Source: Bacteroidales bacterium (GTDB lineage: Bacteria > Bacteroidota > Bacteroidia > Bacteroidales > GCA-2748055). From it: a DNA stretch of 59,977 nucleotides. The notes under the pieces are model-generated. The model saw only the letters and a program-made list of their open reading frames with translations. It ran no database searches and was not told the origin of the DNA. Location of the stretch: the NCBI GenBank assembly GCA_029938715.1, contig JAOZUK010000011.1:1-59977 (forward strand), given 5' to 3'. Positions 1 to 7,860 of the stretch are shown piece by piece; within the stretch, counting starts at the first letter, position 1, and each line of letters opens with the position of its first letter. Made by a program: the position numbers and the translations under genes.

Positions 1-493
1 TGTACCTTACCTGGAAAACACCAATCTCCTTCTGCTCCATAAGCTTTGGAAACAGTTTACGGTTATGCCCCGAAAGGGCCAGATGGTGGACCTCCCCTTT
101 TTCCTTCAGATTCAGAGCCAGCTCCATCACCTGTTTTCTTGGATTTCGTGGATGGTATCCCAGCATCAACACATCCACATACTCAAGCCCCAACTTTTTC
201 AATCCCTTTTGAAAATGACTCTTTCCAATCAGTTTTGAGTGTGTGTATTCCATCAAACAAACTACCAGTTTATCCCGGTCCCCTCTCCTGGTAATGTTTT
301 GAATGACCTGGATCATCTCTTTGGACCGTCCTTTCATAAAACTGCCCACCACAAAATAGTTACAACCTCTCTCGAAGGCTTCCTCATAGGCTTCCTCAGA
401 TGCTCCATAACTGGATGAAATACCCAATCTGCCCACCTTTAAACCGGTTTTTCCAAGTGTTACAGGTGTATTAAATTTCTCCATGAATCCCAT
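1..493 (-). CDS. Aldo/keto reductase family protein, N-terminal part (cut by window edge)
   Basis: The minus strand from 493 to the window edge reads as about 164 uninterrupted residues starting MGFMEKFNTPVTLGKTGLKV. The layout follows the N-terminal half of the aldo/keto reductase TIM barrel: 'LGKTGLKVGRLGISS', then 'AYEEAFERGCNYF', then 'LEYVDVLMLGYHPRN', the usual strand-4 region. A second in-frame ATG at 484 gives MEKFNTP and is an equally good start; no ribosome site decides between them. Family members are NAD(P)H-dependent carbonyl reductases using an Asp-Tyr-Lys-His tetrad. Here the segment that normally reads F-D-T-A-x-x-Y is FVVGSFM, and the usual TK strand reads VVCLMEY, so Asp, Tyr and Lys appear replaced. 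It may be a divergent or non-catalytic member. It lies 88 bp downstream of ppc on the same strand, with a short tandem repeat between them. Confidence 0.75.
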   Translation of the reverse strand, partial: MGFMEKFNTPVTLGKTGLKVGRLGISSSYGASEEAYEEAFERGCNYFVVGSFMKGRSKEMIQVIQNITRRGDRDKLVVCLMEYTHSKLIGKSHFQKGLKKLGLEYVDVLMLGYHPRNPRKQVMELALNLKEKGEVHHLALSGHNRKLFPKLMEQKEIGVFQVRY

Positions 494-534
494 CAATTTG
501 AAATAAAGATAGGTCTTATTGCATATCTGAGACC

Positions 535-578
535 CTTTCGACTTTAAGACTTTCGACTTTCGACTTTAAGACTTTCGA
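535..578. repeat. Two-copy 22-bp tandem repeat between ppc and the aldo/keto reductase gene
   Basis: Positions 535-556 and 557-578 are identical 22-bp units built from the word CTTTCGACTTTAAGA (AAGTCGAAAGTC on the minus strand), followed by a partial third copy that runs into the ppc stop codon at 582-584. The units themselves contain two CTTTCGA words. No protein is encoded. It could be a repeat family scattered between genes, or local slippage. Confidence 0.8.
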
Positions 579-581
579 CTT

Positions 582-3347
582 TCACCCTGTCGTCCCCATG
601 GCATTGGCAATGGCATTCACGCTTCGAAGCAGACCCTGTAAGACCTCTGCCGCTCTTTCTGTGTCTCTTTCATTTTGCGCCATTCGCCAGGCTCTCAACA
701 ACTTTACCTGCTCTCTGTGAAGGGGATTAAGCGCTTCGGCACGCAACTGGGTGGAATTGTGATGACTTACCCTTCGCTCTGAGATGGGGCTCTGAAGCAG
801 ATCCAGCATCATCTCCCGTGTGAGCTTAAGTTCATTCAAAAGCATTCCGAGGATGTCGGCCTTTACTTTGGGATCCTCTACCAGTTGAGCGTAGAGGGTC
901 ATAATATTTTCATCGGTGGCTGCCAGGCTTGTATCCACATTGGTCAATACATACCTGACGAAATCGTCACGCTTTTCCAGATCTTTTAAAAGGGCGTACT
1001 TATCTGCTTCCTCTTTTTTCATCTTTGAAAGCGTACTGCCCACTCCATACCAACTTGAAATATGCATCCTCGATTGGGTCCAGCTGAATACCCAGGGGAT
1101 GGCTCTTAAGTCTTCCAGGGTCCGTTTTCCCCTCCGACGTGAGGGTCGGGATCCAATCTTGCTGGATTCAATCACATCGATGGGAGTGGCCTGTTCATAA
1201 AAGCGAATAAAAGAGGGATGACCGGTAAGACCTTTAAAGGCCTTGTAGCTCTCTTCTGCCATGTATGAGAACAGTTCCTGAAAGGAGGCTTCACTGCCAG
1301 GTTTTTCCAGGGTATTAAGGATGGTTCGATGGGCAGTTCCCGCAAGCAGCAACTCCAGGTTATAAGCTGCATTACCCTTATTGGCATATTTTCTCTCGAT
1401 GGTTTCACCCTGTTCAGTCACTCTGATTAATCCGTTCAGTGTCGAATCTGGCAGTGACTTCAGAAACCAGTGGGTAGGTCCGGCTCCCCGACTGATGGTC
1501 CCCCCCTTTCCATGAAAAAACCTGATATTGACCCCATGCTTCTTTCCCACCTCAGAGAGTTTTGCCTGGGCATCGTAAAGGAACCAGGTGCTGGCAAGAA
1601 TTCCTCCATCCTTGTTGCTATCGCTGTATCCTATCATCACATCCTGCACCAATTGAGTTCGGTTCCTGCTTCTCTTCATATACTCGAGGCTGTTTTTGGT
1701 CAAAGGATGTGAGAGAAACTCATCCATAATTCCCGGACTCATTCGGAGGTCTTCTATGGTCTCAAAAAGTGGAACAACTGGCATGGGACAGTACATTCCA
1801 TCCTCGGAGTAACCCGATAATCCGGCTTCCCGTACGAACAGGTAAACCGTGAGCAGGTCCGTGGCATTTCTTGTCATGCTGACTATCAGTGAGCCCAGCG
1901 ATCTTTCAGAATAGGTATTGAGGTGCCGGGTAAGGGTAAGAAATGTTTCAACTGCCTCCCTTGCTGATTCAGACTTAAGCATATCGGGTCGACTGATAAA
2001 CGGCCTGTTTTGCTTCAGCTCTTTGAGTATAAAAGCTTTGAGTTTCTCTTTGTTGCCCTGGAGTTGCTCATGGCTGGCCGGCATACTACTCCTAATAATA
2101 TCCAGCAAGGCCTCTTCATAATACTGACTGTTCTGTCTGATATCCAGACTGGCCAGGTGGAATCCAAAAATATGCAGGTGACGCAACACCTGTTGAACAT
2201 CATATTCTGCAATGGACCACGCACCCAGGTGAATGAGGGCATTTTTCAGCAGAGTCAGATCTTCGGCCAGTTCACCGGAATTTCTGTACGAGAAAGTTGT
2301 ATCATAGAGTTCGAGACCACCCCCTACTCCCTCTTTTACCGGCAGGTTAAGTTTCAGCAGTTTAATAAAATACCTGAATGGTTCATTGCTGACCTGTACA
2401 AAAGGTTGGCTTATTTCATGTTCAAGCTTCTCAAGCCGCTCAACAAATTCTGTTGGCAATTCCTCCCTTTCGCAATAAATACTCAGTTTATCGGATAGTT
2501 CATCAAGTTTGGAGATGACCAGTTTAAAAGCGTGAAGCCTGAATGCTTCTAACGTATATGCAGTCACCTCCGATGTGACCAGGGGATGGCCGTCCCGATC
2601 CCCACCAACCCAATTCCCATAGGTAATGGACGGAAAATCAGACGTATCTTCAAGTGTTCCGGGTTCAAAACCCACCTCTTTCCAGGCCTGTTTCAACCTG
2701 AAATCGAGAAAAGGCAATACCTCGGGGAACACTTTGTAATAGTAGTGCAAAACATTTTCAAGCTCAGACTCAACCGCTGGCTTCTCAATAAATATTTCAC
2801 CAATAAACCAGAGTTTGTGAAGGATGCGTTTTATATCATGTTTTACCTCGTCACGCTCATATGAGTTATACATTGAATTTTCCAGCTTGACCAGCAAAAG
2901 ATAGAGCTGACGGTAAAGACTCAGAACAACGGGACGTTTGGCCTCGGTAGGATGGGCTGTCAGCACGGGTTCCACTTCAATCAGTCTGAATTGCTCCAGG
3001 ATTTTATCACCCTTAACTCCTCTCTCTTTGAGATCCCTTAATACACTCCCCCATAGGCCATTGACGCTGTCCAGCCCCCCCTTCTCCTGCTTTTGCCGGC
3101 GGTTTTGTACCTCCCCATTCACTTCTGAAAGGTTTAGCAACTGGAATGCAATGGAGTAGAGATGGAATAGCTTTTTCTGGTCGTGATTTCCAAAATCGGG
3201 ACCGGCTTCGGTAAGCCAGGGGATCTGTTTGGCCAGCCCTTCTTCATTATTCTCCTGCAATACCTCTGAAAGACACTGGAGCAAGAATTCCAGGTCCTGG
3301 TATGGTTTACCAAGTAAGGACTTGATCTTTTCGAATTTGACGCTCAT
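582..3347 (-). CDS. ppc: Phosphoenolpyruvate carboxylase
   Basis: Cytosolic enzyme that carboxylates phosphoenolpyruvate with bicarbonate to oxaloacetate and phosphate, refilling the TCA cycle. The 921-residue length is normal for bacterial PEPC. Landmarks in order: VLTAHPTEAKR with the catalytic His at residue 132; GNWVGGDRDGHP; LDIRQNS; VPLFETIEDL; MIGYSDSNKDGG; the glycine-rich loop FFHGKGGTISRG; TEQGETI; and GSRPSRR ... IPWVFSWTQSR with the conserved arginines. The C-terminus ends NAIANAMGTTG, the PEPC tail that closes the active site. The ATG at 3347 opens MSVKFEKIKSL with no competing start. It is divergent from the small barrel gene at 3459. The next gene downstream on the same strand is the partial aldo/keto reductase. 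Confidence 0.97.
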   Translation of the reverse strand: MSVKFEKIKSLLGKPYQDLEFLLQCLSEVLQENNEEGLAKQIPWLTEAGPDFGNHDQKKLFHLYSIAFQLLNLSEVNGEVQNRRQKQEKGGLDSVNGLWGSVLRDLKERGVKGDKILEQFRLIEVEPVLTAHPTEAKRPVVLSLYRQLYLLLVKLENSMYNSYERDEVKHDIKRILHKLWFIGEIFIEKPAVESELENVLHYYYKVFPEVLPFLDFRLKQAWKEVGFEPGTLEDTSDFPSITYGNWVGGDRDGHPLVTSEVTAYTLEAFRLHAFKLVISKLDELSDKLSIYCEREELPTEFVERLEKLEHEISQPFVQVSNEPFRYFIKLLKLNLPVKEGVGGGLELYDTTFSYRNSGELAEDLTLLKNALIHLGAWSIAEYDVQQVLRHLHIFGFHLASLDIRQNSQYYEEALLDIIRSSMPASHEQLQGNKEKLKAFILKELKQNRPFISRPDMLKSESAREAVETFLTLTRHLNTYSERSLGSLIVSMTRNATDLLTVYLFVREAGLSGYSEDGMYCPMPVVPLFETIEDLRMSPGIMDEFLSHPLTKNSLEYMKRSRNRTQLVQDVMIGYSDSNKDGGILASTWFLYDAQAKLSEVGKKHGVNIRFFHGKGGTISRGAGPTHWFLKSLPDSTLNGLIRVTEQGETIERKYANKGNAAYNLELLLAGTAHRTILNTLEKPGSEASFQELFSYMAEESYKAFKGLTGHPSFIRFYEQATPIDVIESSKIGSRPSRRRGKRTLEDLRAIPWVFSWTQSRMHISSWYGVGSTLSKMKKEEADKYALLKDLEKRDDFVRYVLTNVDTSLAATDENIMTLYAQLVEDPKVKADILGMLLNELKLTREMMLDLLQSPISERRVSHHNSTQLRAEALNPLHREQVKLLRAWRMAQNERDTERAAEVLQGLLRSVNAIANAMGTTG

Positions 3348-3375
3348 GACTCTAATAACACACCAGACTTAAGCC

Positions 3376-3392
3376 TGTTCACGAAATGAACA
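3376..3392. repeat. Short inverted repeat in the divergent ppc/barrel-gene promoter region
   Basis: TGTTCA (3376-3381) and TGAACA (3387-3392) form a perfect 6-bp inverted repeat around a 5-bp spacer, about 30 bp upstream of the ppc start and 67 bp before the small barrel gene. It could be an operator or a small hairpin in the ppc leader. The evidence is only the symmetry and the position. Confidence 0.3.
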
Positions 3393-3458
3393 AAAATTCG
3401 CCTTTCCTGTTTAATGACTTGTAAAACCACTAAAACAAAGCCCTTAAAAAAAATCACC

Positions 3459-3905
3459 ATGAAAAAAGTATTAATCGCACTTGCCCTGATTGCGGGCACA
3501 ATCTCTTTTACAAATGCGCAGGAACTTGGTGTTCGGTTTGGCAACATATCGGCAGGTAACGTGGCCATTGACGGAATATTTTCCACCGGACAATTCAGCA
3601 GGATTCACGCCGATGTCTCTTTTGGAGGTGGGGGAGTAGGAATCGATGCCCTCTGGGATTTTCTCTATCGCCCACTTGGTGATGAAGCCTTTAACTGGTA
3701 CGCAGGAGCTGGAGTATTCACCTTTATTGGTGACAATTTTGATCTTGGAATAATCGGAGAGATCGGACTGGAATATCGATTTAAAGCGGTTCCTATTGCA
3801 CTGGGGCTAGACTGGAGACCCTATTTAAAGATCATTGACGAAACCAAATTTGGAGCGGATGGTTTTGGATTAAACGTAAGATGGGTTTTTGGAAGTACGA
3901 ACTAA
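3459..3905 (+). CDS. Small exported beta-barrel-like protein
   Basis: A 148-residue protein beginning MKKVLIALALIAGTISF with a clear signal peptide and probable cleavage after TNAQ. The mature part alternates hydrophobic and polar residues and is rich in Gly and aromatics (GVRFGNISAGN, FGGGGVGIDALWDFLYR, WYAGAGVFTFIG, LGLDWRPYLKI), ending with an aromatic strand, LNVRWVFG. This is the look of a small outer-membrane beta-barrel. The open frame extends upstream to 3414, but the ATG at 3459 sits directly before the signal peptide, so I chose it. A similar barrel gene follows 22 bp downstream and is probably co-transcribed. The specific role is unknown. Confidence 0.8.
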   Translation: MKKVLIALALIAGTISFTNAQELGVRFGNISAGNVAIDGIFSTGQFSRIHADVSFGGGGVGIDALWDFLYRPLGDEAFNWYAGAGVFTFIGDNFDLGIIGEIGLEYRFKAVPIALGLDWRPYLKIIDETKFGADGFGLNVRWVFGSTN

Positions 3906-3927
3906 AAACACAAAAAATTTAATTAAC

Positions 3928-4506
3928 ATGAATGTCATGAAAAAACGTTATTTATTATTTGTATTTGCAGCGGCTTTTAGTCTAATCATTGCCGACCTGC
4001 AGGCCCAGGAAAAAAAGGGCGACCGTGTTGGCGGACTCCGTTTTGGCTTTCACGCATCTCAGTTATCAAAGGACGGGAATAAATGGGGGGACCCGGTGCA
4101 ATCCTTTTATGTGGGTTTTGCCAGAGACAATCAGGTCATGCCCCTGTTACATTTGGGAACCGGACTAGAATACTTTAAGAATGGGGTAAAACTCACCGAT
4201 GGGATCCAACGAGATTTTCATTATGTGAGCATCCCGCTCAATGTAAAACTGAAACTGGGGCCGGCATTTGCCTTAACTGGTTTCGCACCCAGCTTTAAAG
4301 TGGCTGAGCGGTATGTGACAGATGGATCCTCAGAGAAACCATCGGATGATATGAAGGCTGAATGGTTTGATATACCTTTCTTTGTGGGAGCCGGAGTAAA
4401 GATCTGGATGCTCTCCCTTGAAGCACGCTACCACTGGGGTATGATGGAAGTTACCGACGGGTATAAATCCCAGTATTTCCAGTTGGGTCTTGGACTCAAT
4501 TTCTAA
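3928..4506 (+). CDS. Outer-membrane beta-barrel protein
   Basis: About 192 residues with a signal peptide (MKKRYLLFVFAAAFSLI ... LQAQ) and a mature part with repeated amphipathic strands: LRFGFHASQLSK, MPLLHLGTGLEYFKNG, HYVSIPLNVKLKLG, IPFFVGAGVKIWMLSLEARYHWG and a terminal FQLGLGLNF. The terminal Phe and the pattern fit the 8-stranded OmpA/PorT-like barrel group common in Bacteroidota. Starts at 3928 (MNVMKKR) and 3937 (MKKR) are both possible; the open frame begins at 3889 inside the preceding gene and is less likely. It ends just before a strong terminator hairpin. Function cannot be read from the sequence. Confidence 0.8.
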   Translation: MNVMKKRYLLFVFAAAFSLIIADLQAQEKKGDRVGGLRFGFHASQLSKDGNKWGDPVQSFYVGFARDNQVMPLLHLGTGLEYFKNGVKLTDGIQRDFHYVSIPLNVKLKLGPAFALTGFAPSFKVAERYVTDGSSEKPSDDMKAEWFDIPFFVGAGVKIWMLSLEARYHWGMMEVTDGYKSQYFQLGLGLNF

Positions 4507-4522
4507 TTGGGATACCCAAAAC

Positions 4523-4566
4523 AAATAAAATAAGCGTTCACAAAAGAGTGAACGCTTATTTTATTT
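4523..4566. terminator. Bidirectional intrinsic terminator
   Basis: Positions 4523-4541 and 4548-4566 form a perfect 19-bp inverted repeat around the loop AAAAGA. The stem has an AAGCGTTCAC core and A/T-rich feet, so a U-rich tract follows the hairpin on either strand. It lies between the convergent barrel gene (stop at 4506) and the T9SS protein (stop at 4574) and can end both transcripts. Confidence 0.9.
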
Positions 4567-4573
4567 AAAGTAC

Positions 4574-6586
4574 CTATTTCTTAATCACTTTGATGTGTTT
4601 CATCTCAACTCCGGACTGAAGCTGGATGATGTAAACTCCATTACTAAAACCAGTCAGGTCTAAGGTCTCCAGGGAGGTCAGATTGGTCCTTCGTAAGATG
4701 GTCTTACCGGTCATATCCATTACCTTCAATCCGTCAACTGGCGAATTGATAACCACTTCCAGCTTTCCATTTGTTGGATTTGGGTAGGCTTTGGCATCAA
4801 TTTTAGAAAACGCATCATATCCAGTTGATCCGGTTACTGTAACTGTAGCAAAGGCAGAAGTCGAATTACCTGCAGCATCACTTACCTCAACATTCACATT
4901 CACATTTCCGATATCCTCTGTGGTAAATGCATACTTGCTTAACGTAGTATCGGTGACTCCACAATTGTCGTCAGCACTTGTTACCAGATCAGCAGGTGAA
5001 ATCGTGGCATTTCCAGTATCATCCAACTCAATGCTGATGGCCTGAACGGTCAGGGTCGGAGAGGTAACATCCTCAGTAATGGTGAATGTTCCATTTAGAT
5101 AGGTAAGCGTATAGTTGGGTGCACTTCCACCAGATGCGATGATGTCATAGGTTCCGGGTGCACTCGCCTGGTCGGCCTCGCAGGTGGCTGCCGCCTGTTC
5201 AGTCAGATCACTTTTATCTTCACCCTCGGCAAATCCGGTATAGGCAACTGTAAACAGGGGATTGGGTGAACAGGCCTCTCTGCTCTTATCTTCCGCGGTA
5301 ACCATAAGTTCCTTTGCTTCTATATCAGCAGTCAGTCCGTCTGGCTGTGTCAGCGAGTAGTTGGTACTGCTGTTTCCGGTCAGCGACATGGATGTGGTCA
5401 CCGCAAGGTCCGATCCTACTTCTGACTGTGAAAAGAGTCCTTGATCTTCATCAACCAGAATTACATCGTCGGTACCCACAACTCCTGTAAGTACTGCTCC
5501 ACTGATCACCGCATCTGCTGTACCATCATAGGGTTTGTTCTCAGCAACAGTTCCTGTTAGCGTAAGTTCCTTGACGTTTACGACCAGGTCCTGATCCACA
5601 GGTGCAGCGGTATCGTACGTGGCATCTCCGTTCTGTATGGCTGTTATCATTGCAGTTCCTGCACCGACGATGGTGAGGGTGGTTCCACTGATGGTCGCAA
5701 TAGCCTCATCCGAACTAAGAAAACTTACCGGTAAGCCGGAACTGGAAGTAGCCGTTAACTCAAAATCAGCATCTCCGTAGATTTTCTCTGTCAGTGCTTC
5801 AAAAGTAATGGTCTGAGCAAATTTCAGAGTGGAAGCTTCAGTAACATTTGAAGCATTGCTCATGCCATTCAAATTATAGGCATTTACACGGTAGTAGTAG
5901 GTAGTTGCAGGGGTGAGCCCTGAAACATCCAGCGAGAGCACATTGCCCACATCAATGTTGTTATAGCCGGTTACCCTGTCGTTGAAGTCCATATCGGTAG
6001 CTACAGTAATCCTGTACCCGTCCGCCCGCATCTTCTCGGTCCAGTTAGCTGTAAAGCTGGTCGTCTCAATGTTGGTGGCAGGAAGTGTCAGGGGATTCCC
6101 CGGAGGATCAATCAAATAACCATAGGCCATCACTTCGGTGAAAGAGGCACGGGCATCTTTAGATGTGATGTAATACCTTATATAGCGTATGGCATCCAGA
6201 CCAATAATATCGTAATTATACGTACCTGCTGTATCCGCTGAAATATCCCTGATATCGATCCATGTAACTCCATCTTCACTGGTCTGGAACGTAACTGCGC
6301 GGGGTAATTCAGTGGCATTCGACAGGATCATTCCAAATCCATGGATGTAATGAAAGGATCCCAGGTCCACCTGGAGCCATCCGGGAGCAGCTCCGGTTAC
6401 TGAACACCAGGTTGTAAGAAGTGTATCCACAGCTTTCTCAGGTTCAAAACCAACCTCTGAAGCACTGGCTGTGGCCGTTTTAAACGCCGCAACATTTGGA
6501 AGACCGCCGGTATATTGCCCCATGGCTGAGATGGAGACAAAAAGCAAAAGGATAAATAATTTGTTGAGATGTAGAGTTGTTTTCAT
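4574..6586 (-). CDS. T9SS type A-sorted extracellular protein with discoidin, FN3 and YDG/MBG-like domains
   Basis: 670 residues. A signal peptide (about 1-24, MKTTLHLNKLFILLLF ... AMGQ) is followed by a discoidin/F5-8C-like domain (about 29-157, with WLQVDLGSFHYIHGF and VTFQTSEDGVTWIDI), a fibronectin type III domain (about 165-253, GLTPATTYYYRVNAYN), an Ig-like module (about 258-338), a YDG-type module (about 341-426, KPYDGTADAVI), an MBG-type module (about 427-505, APNYTLTYLNGTFTI), another Ig-like module, and a type A sorting tail (about 600-670, YPNPTNGKLEV ... GVYIIQLQSG). The tail should direct export through T9SS and anchoring or release at the surface. No catalytic domain is visible, so binding to carbohydrate or surfaces is the likeliest role; the ligand is unknown. 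It is 101 bp downstream of the hydrolase gene on the same strand. Confidence 0.88.
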   Translation of the reverse strand: MKTTLHLNKLFILLLFVSISAMGQYTGGLPNVAAFKTATASASEVGFEPEKAVDTLLTTWCSVTGAAPGWLQVDLGSFHYIHGFGMILSNATELPRAVTFQTSEDGVTWIDIRDISADTAGTYNYDIIGLDAIRYIRYYITSKDARASFTEVMAYGYLIDPPGNPLTLPATNIETTSFTANWTEKMRADGYRITVATDMDFNDRVTGYNNIDVGNVLSLDVSGLTPATTYYYRVNAYNLNGMSNASNVTEASTLKFAQTITFEALTEKIYGDADFELTATSSSGLPVSFLSSDEAIATISGTTLTIVGAGTAMITAIQNGDATYDTAAPVDQDLVVNVKELTLTGTVAENKPYDGTADAVISGAVLTGVVGTDDVILVDEDQGLFSQSEVGSDLAVTTSMSLTGNSSTNYSLTQPDGLTADIEAKELMVTAEDKSREACSPNPLFTVAYTGFAEGEDKSDLTEQAAATCEADQASAPGTYDIIASGGSAPNYTLTYLNGTFTITEDVTSPTLTVQAISIELDDTGNATISPADLVTSADDNCGVTDTTLSKYAFTTEDIGNVNVNVEVSDAAGNSTSAFATVTVTGSTGYDAFSKIDAKAYPNPTNGKLEVVINSPVDGLKVMDMTGKTILRRTNLTSLETLDLTGFSNGVYIIQLQSGVEMKHIKVIKK

Positions 6587-6687
6587 TGTTCTTTATTTTA
6601 CACGTTTCTACGCTTTTTTAGCTTTTTGGTTTCTTTTTTTACATAAACATGCTAAACAACCTGATCAAAGCCTCTTCACCGGGATTG

Positions 6688-7737
6688 TTATTCCTCTTTT
6701 AGAGATGACTCAATAGATTTGCTTTTTATCTCTTTATTTCGAAGCAGATAATCGTGCCCCAGGGCAGGAAGATCATCCCAGGAAATCACATCTGTCACAT
6801 CTAATACCAGAACACTCCCGGGCAATTCATCAAGGTTTGTGACTCCGGCGCGACCCATTCGCAGCTTCATATTCATATACTGTGACATGGTCAGGGGCCA
6901 GTCCTTCCTGTTCACATAGACAAATACAGAATCGGACATCTGTGTAAGGTTATGAAATCCCTTCCCCTCTTCAAAGGAATCGTGGCCAGCATCACTACCA
7001 ATGAAAGCGGTTTTGTCGTATACCGGAACCAGGTCAATGCCCTGTTTTTCTCTCTTTATCAGATACCTTTTCAACAATTGGTTTCCCATGGAAGTACACA
7101 TCAGGTTTAAGGATATATCGTTGGGATTGTTGGCAAAGAATGCAGAATCGGACAGAAAGTCCTCCAGCATCTGTTGAAATATGGAAAAATCATTGGCCGC
7201 CCGGTTGGCCGATCGCTTTCCTTTGTAGTAAAATGGAGAGACTGCCTGATCCCCCCAGGCAAAGGTAATGATGGCCGTGTTCGCACTTAAAGTATCCGCA
7301 TAGACTTTCTGAAGACGAAACATAAAATCATTCAGCTGCTTCTCAAATGTTTTACCATATCCTGGTATAACGAACACAAAATTTTTAATACCTTTTTTTA
7401 TCCTGAGATTGTCATATATGGTATAGAAAACATTGTTCTCCACAGGCCCGATGGGATATACTTTTTTATCACAGGTTTTAGTGGCCATGTATTTTAAAAT
7501 GATCGAGTCGGTCTCAAAATTGTACAGTGAAAAATAGAGGCGCCCGGTCTGACGTGTCCAGCGGTTACGAAACGCAACGCTTCCATCGTCTGTCTTCTTG
7601 AGGGGTCTGTTGGTGAAAAAGAGTCCGAGAGTCCGCTCCTTATGCGTGGTGGTGTCAAGCAAATGGCTCTCTATCTGTGCCTGCCCTGGTACTGAAATAA
7701 GCAAAAGCAAAAAAATGAGATGGACTAATTGCCTCAT
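6688..7737 (-). CDS. Exported alpha/beta hydrolase (DUF900-like)
   Basis: About 349 residues with an N-terminal signal peptide (MRQLVHLIFLLLLIS ... GQAQ). The hydrolase core reads FVFVIPGYGKTF (first strand and oxyanion region), TAIITFAWGD, and SLNLMCTSMGNQLL, whose Ser216 occupies the nucleophile elbow although the usual GxSxG is C-T-S-M-G. An Asp in AFIGSDAGHDSF and a His in LPALGHDYLL can complete a triad. The layout resembles DUF900/COG4782 hydrolases of unknown substrate. The open frame begins at 7761 (MFFVNLFF), but the ATG at 7737 gives a more ordinary signal peptide, and a TAAATTTG promoter-like word (7744-7751, minus strand) falls inside the longer version. It is divergent from tamB. 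The product probably acts in the periplasm. Confidence 0.75.
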   Translation of the reverse strand: MRQLVHLIFLLLLISVPGQAQIESHLLDTTTHKERTLGLFFTNRPLKKTDDGSVAFRNRWTRQTGRLYFSLYNFETDSIILKYMATKTCDKKVYPIGPVENNVFYTIYDNLRIKKGIKNFVFVIPGYGKTFEKQLNDFMFRLQKVYADTLSANTAIITFAWGDQAVSPFYYKGKRSANRAANDFSIFQQMLEDFLSDSAFFANNPNDISLNLMCTSMGNQLLKRYLIKREKQGIDLVPVYDKTAFIGSDAGHDSFEEGKGFHNLTQMSDSVFVYVNRKDWPLTMSQYMNMKLRMGRAGVTNLDELPGSVLVLDVTDVISWDDLPALGHDYLLRNKEIKSKSIESSLKEE

Positions 7738-7788
7738 AAAAAACAAATTTACAAAAAACAACGATTCTACAAGTATATCGAAAATCAG

Positions 7789-7796
7789 TAAGTTTG
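7789..7796 (+). promoter_or_regulatory. Possible -7 element for tamB-tamL
   Basis: TAAGTTTG fits the Bacteroidota -7 consensus TAnnTTTG and would place transcription start about 55 bp before the tamB GTG. No TTG is found at the expected -33 distance, so the assignment is weak. Confidence 0.35.
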
Positions 7797-7860
7797 TCCT
7801 TAGATACAGCCCCTGAAGTTAGCTGGTTTTACGGTCAAAGTTGATAAATAGATCTTAACA

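Noticed and set aside
46-294. 82-residue open frame on the plus strand at the window start
   Set aside because: It lies antisense to the aldo/keto reductase frame, has no start context or homology I recognise, and the minus-strand frame explains the region.
3344-3586. 80-residue minus-strand frame upstream of ppc
   Set aside because: It overlaps the signal peptide of the plus-strand barrel gene and looks like its shadow.
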